A stretch of 64,000 nt of DNA, from contig KB911074.1 in the NCBI GenBank assembly GCA_000383295.1, positions 1 to 64,000 on the forward strand, in the 5' to 3' direction. The notes below the pieces were generated by a model. That model was not told where the DNA came from, did not search any database, and was given only the letters and a program-made list of their open reading frames with translations. The position numbers were made by a program, and so were the translations under genes. This stretch comes from Faecalispora sporosphaeroides DSM 1294 (GTDB lineage Bacteria; Bacillota; Clostridia; Oscillospirales; Acutalibacteraceae). The first letter of the stretch is position 1. Every line of letters starts with the position of its first letter. Shown piece by piece: positions 26,729-35,065 of the stretch.

Positions 26729-27003
26729 TCCTAGATGTCAACCTCCAATAATTTTGATTTTGACCGCAGTCAATCAGGTCAGCCGGTTCGTGCCTTCCCG
26801 GAAATTGCAGGACAGCATCACCCTTCCGTCAAAAAAGCGATCGTCTTTGTTTGAAAAATAACAGCGTTCTTCCCCCCGAAAAAAGCGTCATATCAAACAA
26901 AAAGACGGGAGCGCCAGGCAGCAATCCCGAAAAAAAATGTGGCTGGAGCCCATATTGCGCAGTCATTCCCCACAATATGAATCCAATTTCTGTTACAATA
27001 TCT
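26729..27003. other. Long 5' region of the ATPase gene
   Basis: About 275 bases between a candidate minus-strand promoter (27004-27032) and the ATPase start. No ORF or hairpin of known class recognised. If transcribed, it is an unusually long untranslated leader. Confidence 0.3.
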
Positions 27004-27032
27004 ATTATCCCTCATTAGACATTATTTGTCCA
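27004..27032 (-). promoter_or_regulatory. Candidate promoter of the P-type ATPase gene
   Basis: TGGACA (27027-27032), 17-base spacer, GATAAT (27004-27009) on the minus strand. Plausible but unsupported by other data. Confidence 0.4.
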
Positions 27033-27118
27033 GTGCTTTTTCAAAATTTTCATTCTAATTTTGAATTTTTTTCTGCTGCGTCCAGCATTTTTGAATATTT
27101 TTATCTTTTTTGGGCATA

Positions 27119-27166
27119 AAAAGACGCACCAGAAGCCCTGTTCCGGGGTTCTTCCGGCGCTTTTGT
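27119..27166 (-). terminator. Orphan terminator-like hairpin
   Basis: An imperfect GC-rich inverted repeat with AAAAGACGC on one side and GCGCTTTT on the other. It is followed by a T-run on the minus strand, yet no minus-strand gene lies upstream. Possibly a relic of a lost gene. Confidence 0.35.
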
Positions 27167-27603
27167 GAGGGAAACCGACACAAAAAAGGGATTTTCCCGC
27201 GCTACTTTGTTTAAAAAAAGACGCTGCAATGTTACTATTATAGTAGAGAAATTCCTTTCTGTCTAGAATTTTTATGCAAATATGAACCCGGCATGTGTGT
27301 TTTTTCTGCTCTTACATCCAAATCTCCCTCCAATCGACTGCTCCGCCGCCAAGGCCCGTCTCTCTTTTTTTGCCCGCTCCGTGATTCTGAAAGAGAAAAA
27401 TGAACGGGAATCTGGAACTTCCCGGGAAGAAAATTTCAATTGCCACAGAATGCTGTTTTATTATCCACCCACATGCCGCAGGCGAAAGCAAAGCATTTGG
27501 CGGCCGCAAGAGCATAGAAGCCCCTTCTGACGGTATCGGCGGCTGAAATTTACATTTTCGTCAGCCTGTTCTCAGCCTGTTCCATGACTGATGGTATTTA
27601 TGA

Positions 27604-27666
27604 TATAATAACCTCACGCCGCAAACCAAAGCAAAGCTTCGGGCGGCTGAGAGAGCATGGAATCAT
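27604..27666 (+). repeat. Promoter-linked repeat/leader element, copy A
   Basis: 63 bases starting at TATAAT (27604-27609) that match copy B (41533-41595) at most positions without gaps; most differences are transitions. Shared blocks: TATAATAACCTCACGCCGCAA, AAGC...AG.TT.GGGCG and CTGAGAGAGCAT. A small hairpin (CC.AAGC / GCTT.GG) is kept, with a G-C pair here replaced by G-U in copy B. Lies before a Gfo/Idh-type oxidoreductase gene. Confidence 0.6.
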
Positions 27667-27842
27667 TCAGTCCGAAGAAAAACAAAAATCTGGCGGACCG
27701 CTTTGAAAAAAGCCGGAAACAAGATGACATAGTGAAAGTACGATTTCTTTCAAAACAGCGTTTCTCCGACCTGAACCGGAAAACAAACACCGTTGATTGT
27801 TTCCCCACTCCACAACTGCCTTGTGCGGAAAGGAACCTGACT

Positions 27843-28820
27843 ATGCGCCAATGGAACATTGGAATTCTAGGCACCGGCGGCATCGCTGAAAAAATGGCCC
27901 TGACCCTGAGCCGTATGCCGGAGGTCCGCCTGCTCGCAGCGGCGGCGCGGGACGAGGAACGGGCCCGCGCCTTTGCGCAGCGGCACGGCGCGCCGAGGGG
28001 CTACGGCTCTTACCTTGCTCTGGCCGAGGACCCGGATATCGACCTGATCTACATCGCCACTCCGAACAATTGTCACCGGGAACACGCTCTGCTTTGTCTG
28101 GAACACGGGAAGCACGTGCTGTGCGAAAAGCCCTTCACCGTCAACGAGGCCGAAGCCGCCGAGGTGTTCGCCAGGGCGGCGGAGAAAAAGCGCCTCGTCA
28201 CCGAGGCGCTCTGGACGCGGTACATGCCGCTTTCCTTGCAGCTTGGCGAATTGCTCCGGGACGGCGCCATCGGCGAGCCGTTTTTAATGCAGGCCAGCAT
28301 GAGCGCGCTGGCTCCCCTCCCCCGGCTGAAAGACCCCGCCCTCGGCGGCGGCGCGCTGCTCGACATCGGCGTATACCTTCTCACGATCGACGCGCTGGTA
28401 TTCGGCACCGAGGTGGAACACGTTTCGACCAGCGTCATCCGCTCTGCCGACGGGGTCGACATTCAAAACTGCCTGTCGCTGATTCACCCCGGGCAGAAGC
28501 TCGCGGTACTCAGCGGCACCATGCTGGCCGTCAGCGACCGCAGAGCATATGTATACGGCAGCAAGGGCTTTCTGACCGTCGACAACCTGAACAACCCCGA
28601 GCAGATCGAGGTGTTTGACGAAAAGCGCCGCTCTGCTTCCATTTATCGCCGCCCCGAGCAGATCAGCGGCATGGAATATGAGGTGCGCTCATGCCTGAGT
28701 GCCATAGGGCACGGGCAGATGGAGTGCCCTGAAATGCCCCACGCGGAAACGCTCCGCGTTCTGCGCCTGATGGACTCCATCCGGGCCGACTGGGGAATTC
28801 GCTACCCCTGTGAGCGGTAA
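27843..28820 (+). CDS. Gfo/Idh/MocA-family oxidoreductase
   Basis: 325 aa from ATG 27843 (AAAGGAACCTGACT upstream); an open frame back to 27657 overlaps the repeat element and lacks homology. Rossmann NAD(P) domain 'NIGILGTGGIAEKMALTL', then 'DLIYIATPNNCHREHALLCLEHGKH' in pieces and the family hallmark 'VLCEKPFTVNEAEA' (catalytic-region Lys-Pro). The C-terminal alpha/beta domain binds substrate ('GALLDIGVYLL'). Close to trans-1,2-dihydrobenzene-1,2-diol dehydrogenase-like members; real substrate probably a sugar or cyclitol. Monocistronic. Confidence 0.92.
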   Translation: MRQWNIGILGTGGIAEKMALTLSRMPEVRLLAAAARDEERARAFAQRHGAPRGYGSYLALAEDPDIDLIYIATPNNCHREHALLCLEHGKHVLCEKPFTVNEAEAAEVFARAAEKKRLVTEALWTRYMPLSLQLGELLRDGAIGEPFLMQASMSALAPLPRLKDPALGGGALLDIGVYLLTIDALVFGTEVEHVSTSVIRSADGVDIQNCLSLIHPGQKLAVLSGTMLAVSDRRAYVYGSKGFLTVDNLNNPEQIEVFDEKRRSASIYRRPEQISGMEYEVRSCLSAIGHGQMECPEMPHAETLRVLRLMDSIRADWGIRYPCER

Positions 28821-28865
28821 AGCCGATCCGCACCGTATTTTTTCATGCTGTTTTCCACTTTTTTC

Positions 28866-28895
28866 TTGACATCCCGCTGATGTGAGCGGTATAAT
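28866..28895 (+). promoter_or_regulatory. Sigma-A promoter of the zinc operon
   Basis: Consensus TTGACA (28866-28871), 18-base spacer, consensus TATAAT (28890-28895). Transcription should start near 28902, directly before the palindromic operator. Confidence 0.9.
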
Positions 28896-28910
28896 AGCCG
28901 TATTCTAAAT

Positions 28911-28929
28911 GCAAGTGAATTTCATTTGC
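28911..28929 (+). promoter_or_regulatory. Fur-family (probably Zur) operator
   Basis: The 19-base palindrome GCAAGTGAATTTCATTTGC (one imperfect pair besides the centre) lies just downstream of the expected transcription start, 26 bases before znuA. The position would block initiation or escape. Size and symmetry fit Fur-family dimers. Zur is inferred from the genes controlled; the sequence differs from the Bacillus Zur consensus. Confidence 0.65.
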
Positions 28930-28954
28930 GATTGATTTTAGCAGGAGGTACCTC

Positions 28955-29938
28955 ATGAAAAGAAGGATGCTTGGGTTCGTAAGCGCAGCGCTTTGCGCAG
29001 CGCTGCTGGCCGGTTGTACCGGCGGAACGGGCTCTGTAAGCTCTGCGGTTGAAAGCGCACCCGGTGCGGAGGAAGGTCAAAAGCTTTCGGTCTACACCAG
29101 CTTTTACACCATGCAGGATTTCGCCGAAAAAATCGGCGGAGATAAAGTGACAGTGACAAATCTGGTTCCCCCGGGGACGGAGCCGCACGACTGGGAACCC
29201 CAGCCCAACGACATTGTCGGGCTGGAAAACGCGAATGTTTTTATTTATAACGGCGCAGGAATGGAGCACTGGGTCAGCAGTGTGCTGGATTCCCTGCAGA
29301 ACGACAGGCTTGTTGCGGTAGAGGCTTCCTCCGGGATCTCTCTGCTCGAGGGGGCAGGCGAGCATGAGAATGGGGACAGCCACGCCGGCGAGAGCGCCGA
29401 AGAGGAGAAATCTTCCACCGATCCGCACGTGTGGCTCAGCCCGCTGAACGCAAAGAAAGAGATGGAGAACATCAAAAACGCGTTCGCGCAGGCCGACCCC
29501 GCCAACAAGGAAACCTACGAGGCGAATTACAGCAAATATGCGGCACAGGCCGATGCGCTGGACAGCAAGTTCCGCAAAATGACAGGCGGACTGAAAAGCA
29601 AGGAGCTGATCGTCGCGCACCAGGCCTTCGGCTACCTTTGCAGGGAGTACGGCCTGAATCAGGTTGCGATCGAGGGGCTCTCCGCCGATTCCGAGCCGGA
29701 TGCCGCCAGAATGGCGGAAATCATCCGCTTCGCCAAAGAGCACAAGATCACCACCATATTCTTTGAAGAGCTGGTAAACCCGAAGGTGGCGGAAACCATC
29801 GCGAAAGCGACCGGCGCCAAAACCGCCGTGCTGGACCCCGTGGAGGGGCTCAGCGATGAAAACAAGGCCATGGGGCTGGAATATTTCTCGATTATGGAGA
29901 AAAACCTCGAAGCCATCCGCGAGGCGAACGGCGGCTGA
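28955..29938 (+). CDS. znuA: Zinc/metal ABC transporter substrate-binding lipoprotein
   Basis: 327 aa from ATG 28955 (GCAGGAGGTACCTC upstream). Lipoprotein signal peptide with lipobox 'LLAGCTGG' (Cys ~22). Cluster A-I (TroA/ZnuA) fold: metal-binding His in 'PPGTEPHDWEPQP', 'STDPHVWLSPLNAK' and 'IVAHQAFGYLCREYG', plus a Glu/Asp in 'TIFFEELVNPK'. A short acidic, His-containing loop ('GEHENGDSHAGESAEEE') precedes the second His, typical of zinc rather than manganese proteins. First gene of a six-gene operon under the promoter/operator at 28866-28929. Confidence 0.93.
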   Translation: MKRRMLGFVSAALCAALLAGCTGGTGSVSSAVESAPGAEEGQKLSVYTSFYTMQDFAEKIGGDKVTVTNLVPPGTEPHDWEPQPNDIVGLENANVFIYNGAGMEHWVSSVLDSLQNDRLVAVEASSGISLLEGAGEHENGDSHAGESAEEEKSSTDPHVWLSPLNAKKEMENIKNAFAQADPANKETYEANYSKYAAQADALDSKFRKMTGGLKSKELIVAHQAFGYLCREYGLNQVAIEGLSADSEPDAARMAEIIRFAKEHKITTIFFEELVNPKVAETIAKATGAKTAVLDPVEGLSDENKAMGLEYFSIMEKNLEAIREANGG

Positions 29939-29984
29939 TTTACCGCCTGACCCGGCAGGAAGCCAACAGAAAAGAGCGAACAGA

Positions 29985-30737
29985 ATGGAATCAATTCTTG
30001 AAGTCAATCATCTCAGCTTTGCCTACGGCTCGCAGCCAATTCTATCCGACGTCAGCTTTTCCTTGAAGCGCGGCGATTTCGCGGCGATCATCGGCGTAAA
30101 CGGCGCGGGCAAGAGCACGCTGATGAAGCTGCTGTTAGCCGAGCTTTCTCCCCAGCAAGGGGAAATCAAGCTGTTCGGGCGGGAAATTTCACACTTCCGC
30201 GACTGGCCGAAGATCGGTTATGTGCCGCAGAACGGCGCGGCGGCCAGCGAGAATTTTCCCGCCACCGCGGAGGAAATTGTGCGCGCGAACCTGTATTCTC
30301 AAACCGGGTTTCTGCGCCTTGGCGGAAAGCGCCAGCGCGAGCAGGCCCGCCGGGCGCTGGAATCGGTGAATATGCTGCCGTACGCCAAACGGATGCTCAG
30401 CGAGCTTTCGGGCGGGCAGCAGCAGCGGGTGATGCTGGCCAGAGTGCTGGCGGCAAGCCCGCGGATGATGCTTTTGGATGAGCCGACCACCGGGGTAGAC
30501 GCCCAGAGCGTGCAGTCGCTGTATGAGCTGCTGGGGCGCCTGAACCGCGAAACCGGCCTGACCATCATCATGATCACGCACGACATTGCCGGAGCGATGG
30601 ATACCGTCAGCCGCGTTCTGTGCCTGGAGGACGGCTCTTTGGTCGAGCTGAATCACGCTCAGCTGCTGGACGAGATGAAGCATCGGCACAAGCACCCCAT
30701 TTCCCCGAAGAAACCCGATCGAACGTACTCTGTTTAA
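29985..30737 (+). CDS. znuC: Zinc ABC transporter ATP-binding protein
   Basis: 250 aa from ATG 29985. Walker A 'GVNGAGKSTLMKLL', Q-loop 'IGYVPQNGA', signature 'LSELSGGQQQRVMLARVLA', Walker B 'MMLLDEPTTGVD', H-loop 'IIMITHDIAGAM'. Powers metal uptake with the adjacent permease. The ribosome binding site is weak (AAGAG), and the gene lies 46 bases after znuA. A strong hairpin separates it from znuB. Confidence 0.94.
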   Translation: MESILEVNHLSFAYGSQPILSDVSFSLKRGDFAAIIGVNGAGKSTLMKLLLAELSPQQGEIKLFGREISHFRDWPKIGYVPQNGAAASENFPATAEEIVRANLYSQTGFLRLGGKRQREQARRALESVNMLPYAKRMLSELSGGQQQRVMLARVLAASPRMMLLDEPTTGVDAQSVQSLYELLGRLNRETGLTIIMITHDIAGAMDTVSRVLCLEDGSLVELNHAQLLDEMKHRHKHPISPKKPDRTYSV

Positions 30738-30757
30738 GCGACAATTTTCCTCTTCTT

Positions 30758-30792
30758 CCCGCTCCGGCCGGACCTTATCCAGCCGGAGCGGG
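30758..30792 (+). other. Intra-operon hairpin between znuC and znuB
   Basis: Perfect 11-bp inverted repeat CCCGCTCCGGC / GCCGGAGCGGG (30758-30768 and 30782-30792) with a 13-base loop. No clean T-run follows. It may stabilise the znuAC message or partly attenuate the downstream genes. Confidence 0.6.
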
Positions 30793-30835
30793 CATCCTGC
30801 GTTTTGCGACTTTCCCATTGAAAGGAATGGTTTTG

Positions 30836-31654
30836 GTGTCCATTTTGGACTATGAGTTTATGCGGCGGGCCTTTCTGGTCGGCATCCTGCTGGCGGCCAC
30901 TGTCCCCTGCATCGGCATTGTTGTGGTGCTAAAGCGCCTTTCGATGATGGGCGACGCGCTGTCCCACACCAGCCTTGCGGGTGTCGCCGCCGGTCTGGTG
31001 CTGGGGATCAACCCGATTCTGGGCGCGGTTGCGGCGTGCATCGCCGCCGCGCTGAGCATTGAGGCCATCCGCAAAAAAATCCCCAAATACTCCGAGCTCT
31101 CCATCGCCATCATCCTGTCCGCCGGGGTCGGGCTGGCCGGTGTTTTATCGAGCTTTGTCAAGAGCGCCGCGAACTTCAACAGCTTTCTGTTCGGCAGCAT
31201 CGTCGCCATCAGCGACTTTGAGCTGATCCTCGTCTGCTGCATCAGCGCGGCGGTGCTGGTGTGCTTTGTGGTGCTGTACCGGGAGCTGTTTTTGATCACT
31301 CTGGATGAGCGCACCGCCCGGCTGGCCGGCGTTCCGGTAAAAACCGTCAACTTTATTTTCACGATCCTGACCGCCGTTACCGTCTCGGTGGCGGCCCGCA
31401 CCGTCGGCGCGCTGATCATCTCTTCCCTGATGGTGATCCCCGTCACCTGCGCAATGCAGATCGCCAGAAGCTACCGGCAGACGGTGCTTTGGTCGATCGT
31501 ATTCGCGCTTTTGTTCACCGTTTCGGGCCTGTTTCTGTCGTACTATGCCCGGCTGCGGCCCGGCGCGACGATCGTTCTGATCGGCGTTGTCGTGCTGGTG
31601 GTCATTCTGCTCGCAAAAAGTCTGTTTGGAGCCAGGGGGCGCGCCGGCGCGTGA
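30836..31654 (+). CDS. znuB: Zinc ABC transporter permease
   Basis: ABC-3 family permease with 7-8 TM helices. Three starts lie close together: ATG 30827, TTG 30833 and GTG 30836. AAAGGA (30821-30826) is too close to the ATG, so GTG 30836 (nine-base spacing) is preferred. Family features: 'MRRAFLVGILLAATVPCIGI', 'LKRLSMMGDALSHTSLAGVAAG' (EAA-like cytoplasmic loop), 'ALIISSLMVIPVTCAMQIARS'. Forms the membrane channel with the znuC product. Confidence 0.92.
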   Translation: MSILDYEFMRRAFLVGILLAATVPCIGIVVVLKRLSMMGDALSHTSLAGVAAGLVLGINPILGAVAACIAAALSIEAIRKKIPKYSELSIAIILSAGVGLAGVLSSFVKSAANFNSFLFGSIVAISDFELILVCCISAAVLVCFVVLYRELFLITLDERTARLAGVPVKTVNFIFTILTAVTVSVAARTVGALIISSLMVIPVTCAMQIARSYRQTVLWSIVFALLFTVSGLFLSYYARLRPGATIVLIGVVVLVVILLAKSLFGARGRAGA

Positions 31655-31674
31655 CCCCACATAAGGAGAATCCA

Positions 31675-32613
31675 ATGAAAACTGACATCTACATCATTTC
31701 CGGCTTTTTGGGCGCCGGAAAAACCACACTGATCGACCGTTTGCTGCGGGAGAGATTCGACCCGCGGGAAACCGTGGTGATTGAAAACGACTTTGGCGAG
31801 GTCAGCCTCGACACCTCGCTGATCCGCTCCGGCGGCTTTGCCGTGAAGGAGCTGAGCGCCGGGTGCATCTGCTGCAGTTTGAGCGGTGATTTTCAGGCGG
31901 CGATTCTGGAGGTGCTGCGGGAATTTTCCCCAAAGCAGATTCTCATTGAGCCCTCCGGCGTGGGGAAGCTTTCGGACATTGAAAGCGCCTGCCGCTCCCC
32001 AAAAATTGCGGATACGGCGCGGATACGGCGCAGGATCACCGTGGCGGACGTTGTGCGCTGCCGCATGTACTTAGACAATTTCGGGGAATTTTACGAGGAT
32101 CAGATTCAGCACGCGGACGCGATTCTGCTCAGCCGCACCGAACAGAACCCCGATCAGGTCGAACGCGCCAAAACGCTTTTGACCGCTATGGCCCCCAAGG
32201 CGCAGCTTTTCGCCCAAGCCTGGGAATCCCTCGATCTCTCCGCTCTGCTGGGCGGCTCCGCCGCACCCGCGGCGGATTGCCACGAAGAGTGCTGCCGCCA
32301 CAGGCATCCCCACGACGGGGAATGCGGCCACGACCATTCGGCCCAAGAGGCGTTTGATACCGTTACCCTTTCTCTCTCCCGCACGGTCACCCGGCAGGAG
32401 CTGGAGGCGGCGTTCCGGGCCGCCGAAGCAGACAGACCGGGCAGTATCCTGCGTGCCAAGGGCGTTGTCAGCACACCGAAGGGCCCTGCCATGGTACAGT
32501 ACCTGCCCGGCGAACTGAATCTGACCCCGTGCAATTTGCAGCCCGGTTCCCTGTGCCTGATCGGCAGCGGCCTGCGCGAACAGGAGCTCAAAAGGATTTT
32601 CGGGAAGGAGTGA
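31675..32613 (+). CDS. COG0523 (CobW/ZNG1-like) GTPase, putative zinc metallochaperone
   Basis: 312 aa from ATG 31675 (TAAGGAGAATCCA). G3E GTPase: Walker A 'GFLGAGKTTLIDRLL', the COG0523 metal motif CxCC in 'LSAGCICCSLSGDF', Walker B-like 'QILIEPSGVG'. A His/Cys-rich metal-binding insertion lies at about residues 200-222 ('CHEECCRHRHPHDGECGHDH'), and the CobW C-terminal domain follows. Members such as YciC/ZigA/ZNG1 deliver zinc to client enzymes under zinc scarcity and are Zur-controlled. Its place in this operon fits that role. Confidence 0.92.
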   Translation: MKTDIYIISGFLGAGKTTLIDRLLRERFDPRETVVIENDFGEVSLDTSLIRSGGFAVKELSAGCICCSLSGDFQAAILEVLREFSPKQILIEPSGVGKLSDIESACRSPKIADTARIRRRITVADVVRCRMYLDNFGEFYEDQIQHADAILLSRTEQNPDQVERAKTLLTAMAPKAQLFAQAWESLDLSALLGGSAAPAADCHEECCRHRHPHDGECGHDHSAQEAFDTVTLSLSRTVTRQELEAAFRAAEADRPGSILRAKGVVSTPKGPAMVQYLPGELNLTPCNLQPGSLCLIGSGLREQELKRIFGKE

Positions 32614-32617
32614 TCGC

Positions 32618-34177
32618 GTGGCAATACCCGTTTATGTACTCACGGGCTTTCTGGAGTCCGGCAAAACGACCTTACTGAACCATCTGTTCCAGCAGGAACC
32701 CAAAATGCGCCGCCTGATCGTTCAGTTTGAGTCGGGGGTGGAGGAGATCTCGAACAAAACCGGCTGCGACGTGATGATCGTGCCCAAGCGCGTGCTGGAG
32801 GACTCCCCGGAAAAGGCCGCCATGAGCATCGGCCATTACGTAGCGGAAACCCCACCGGAGGAAATCTGGGTGGAATGGAACGGCGTAACGCCGCTTACGG
32901 AGCTGTACGCGCTGTTTTCGCATCCGGAGCTTTCCGGCTGCCGGATTCAACGAATGGTCCATCTGGCGGACGCGCAAACACTCGACCAGTTGTTGGGCCG
33001 AACCGGCTCCGCTTTGCCCGAACAGATTGCCGCGTGCGATTTTGCGGTGCTGCGGGGCGCTTTTACAGATGCCGAATTCCGCAAGGCGCGGCGGCTCCTG
33101 CGCGAGATAAACCCCGGTGTGCGCGTTGTGGACGACGAGTCCCGTGAAGAAATTCTGGCGCGGGCTACCCGCAGGAAAACAAACCCCGCCGCGGTGTTTG
33201 CCACATCGATTCTCGCCTTTGCAACGCTGTATCTTGTCGCGGAGGCGGCGTTTCATCTGTCGCAGACCCGTGTGAACACGGTGATCAACATCTTTCTCGG
33301 CATCATGCTGCAGGCCATCCCCTTTTTGCTGATCGGCGTGCTGATCTCCTCGGCGATTCAGGTGCTGATCCCACAGCGGGCCATTGAGCGGCTCTTCCCC
33401 AAAAATCTGGCGGGCGGAATGCTGGTCGCAATTCTGGCGGGCTTCTGCCTGCCGGTATGCGACTGCGCTTCCATCCCGATCTTCCGCAGTCTGGTGCGAA
33501 AGGGCGTACCGCTGCCCGCAGCAGTCACCTTTATGACCGCCACCCCGGTGATCAACCCCGTGGTGATGCTCTCAACCTATGCGGCCTTTAACGGAAACCT
33601 TTCGGTCATGCTGGGCCGGGTGGGCATGGGGATTCTCTCGGCGGTGCTGATCGGCTGCTGGTTCGCGCTGCGCCCCGGCAGGCTGCCCGCCCTTTCCGCC
33701 GGATACGACCGCATCATGTGTTCGTGCGGCTGCTACGGAGGGGCCGGGGACGCCTCCACCCCGGGAGAAAAGCTTTCGCTTTTGCTGCGGCATTCGCAGG
33801 CCGAGTTCTTCAGCGTGGCAAAGTACCTGACCGTGGGCGCGTTTCTCGCCGCGGTTTTCCAGGTGACGATGACGAATTCTCTGCTGCTGCAAACCCCTAC
33901 GGATTTTGCCCTCTCTCTGCTGCTGATGATGGCGCTGGCGTTTTTGCTGTCGCTGTGCTCCTCCTCCGACGCCGTTGTCGCGAAGAGCTTTGCGTCCCGC
34001 TTCCCGCTGGCGCCGGTGATGGGCTTTCTCGTATTCGGCCCGATGATGGATATCAAGAACGTTCTGATGCTGTCCGGCGGATTTTCCCGCCGTTTCGTGG
34101 CAAAGCTGCTGTTTGTCTGCTTTGCCGTCTGCTTTGTGGTCGTGTACACCACCGCACGCTTTTTTGTAGGAGGCTGA
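32618..34177 (+). CDS. Fusion: COG0523-like GTPase domain + DUF318 (YcgR-like) permease
   Basis: 519 aa from GTG 32618 (AAGGAG upstream, 4 bases after the preceding stop). Residues ~1-185 are a G3E GTPase-like domain with Walker A 'TGFLESGKTTLLNHLF', but the CxCC motif and CobW C-terminal domain are missing. Residues ~190-519 are a COG0701/DUF318 permease with about 8 TM helices, the Cys motif 'GFCLPVCDCASIPIFRSLV' and 'TPVINPVVMLSTYAAF'. A cytosolic Cys-rich loop ('MCSCGCYGG') sits mid-domain. YcgR of Bacillus is Zur-regulated and paired with YcgQ, as here. The fusion suggests nucleotide-gated metal transfer to or through the permease; this is inference. Confidence 0.9.
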   Translation: MAIPVYVLTGFLESGKTTLLNHLFQQEPKMRRLIVQFESGVEEISNKTGCDVMIVPKRVLEDSPEKAAMSIGHYVAETPPEEIWVEWNGVTPLTELYALFSHPELSGCRIQRMVHLADAQTLDQLLGRTGSALPEQIAACDFAVLRGAFTDAEFRKARRLLREINPGVRVVDDESREEILARATRRKTNPAAVFATSILAFATLYLVAEAAFHLSQTRVNTVINIFLGIMLQAIPFLLIGVLISSAIQVLIPQRAIERLFPKNLAGGMLVAILAGFCLPVCDCASIPIFRSLVRKGVPLPAAVTFMTATPVINPVVMLSTYAAFNGNLSVMLGRVGMGILSAVLIGCWFALRPGRLPALSAGYDRIMCSCGCYGGAGDASTPGEKLSLLLRHSQAEFFSVAKYLTVGAFLAAVFQVTMTNSLLLQTPTDFALSLLLMMALAFLLSLCSSSDAVVAKSFASRFPLAPVMGFLVFGPMMDIKNVLMLSGGFSRRFVAKLLFVCFAVCFVVVYTTARFFVGG

Positions 34178-34183
34178 TTGGCT

Positions 34184-34948
34184 ATGGAAAAAAGAACACC
34201 CAGCCCGCAGGCCCTGCTGGAGGCCGCCTGCTGCTTATCCTTTGCCGCCATGATTCTCTACCTGGCAGTCACCGGCGGCTACTTGCAGTATGTCACGCCC
34301 AAAACGCTGCCGTACCTGTACTTTACCGTTGGAGTGATGGCGATATGGGGCATATTCGGCCTGCTGCGCCGCACCCGCTCCGTACAAAGAATGCGCACGG
34401 CGCATTGCCTGACCCTCGCCATTCCGATTCTGCTCCTGCTGCTTCCGCACAGCGCGGTGACATCCTCTTCGCTTTCCTCCGGCTACGTGGGGGCGACCAA
34501 TCCCGGAACCACCACCCAGCAGGCACAGCAGCTTCCAAGCCAGTCTGAGCCCGCCTACGGCTCCTTGACGGGGCTGGACGAAGCGAACAAAACCATCACG
34601 GTGAGCGACAGCGAATTTTACCTGTGGATTTCCGCCCTGTACGAGAATCCACAGAAATACGACGGCTATCACATTCGCATGACCGGTTATGTCTTCCGCG
34701 ATTCCACGCAGATGAAGGACAACGAATTTGTTCCGGCCCGACTGATGATGACCTGCTGTGTCGCAGATTTGACGCCGGTAGGCCTGCTGTGCCAATACGA
34801 CAAAACCGGCGAGCTGAAAGCCGACAGCTGGGTCACGGCGGAGGGCACCCTCCACTATGAGGATTACCAGGGCTCGCCGGAGCCGCAGATCACCGTTACC
34901 GCAATTACGCCGGCGAAAGAGGTCGTGGGGTATTTGTACCCCGTGTAA
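34184..34948 (+). CDS. TIGR03943-family (YcgQ-like) putative permease subunit
   Basis: About 254 aa; GGAGG at 34169-34173 serves ATG 34184 (TTG 34178 is an alternative). Two to three N-terminal TM helices (residues ~10-110), a Ser/Gln-rich linker, then a conserved extracytoplasmic domain ('FYLWISALYENPQKYDGYHIRMTGYVFRD', quoted here in part; 'ARLMMTCCVADLTPVGLLC'). The paired Cys in 'MMTCCVAD' is typical of the family. YcgQ/YcgR pairs are co-expressed under zinc limitation. Last gene before a strong terminator. Confidence 0.9.
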   Translation: MEKRTPSPQALLEAACCLSFAAMILYLAVTGGYLQYVTPKTLPYLYFTVGVMAIWGIFGLLRRTRSVQRMRTAHCLTLAIPILLLLLPHSAVTSSSLSSGYVGATNPGTTTQQAQQLPSQSEPAYGSLTGLDEANKTITVSDSEFYLWISALYENPQKYDGYHIRMTGYVFRDSTQMKDNEFVPARLMMTCCVADLTPVGLLCQYDKTGELKADSWVTAEGTLHYEDYQGSPEPQITVTAITPAKEVVGYLYPV

Positions 34949-34986
34949 GCGGCGGGCGAACCGGTTTGATGGTTATTGCACAAATA

Positions 34987-35033
34987 AAAAGGGGCTGTCG
35001 CAAAACTTTGGTTTTGCGACAGCCCCTTTTTTT
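34987..35033. terminator. Strong bidirectional terminator
   Basis: Perfect 20-bp inverted repeat (34987-35006 with 35011-35030; core GGGGCTGTCGCAAAAC) flanked by A and T runs. Ends the zinc operon on plus and the trkH transcript on minus. Confidence 0.93.
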
Positions 35034-35065
35034 GATCGGGATAAATTGTATTTTGAGGGAATGGT

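Noticed and set aside
27647-27656. CTGAGAGAG in repeat copies A and B suggested a TPP riboswitch
   Set aside because: The second conserved TPP segment (CUGGAUAAUxCCAGCGUAGGG-like) is absent and the neighbouring genes are not thiamine genes.
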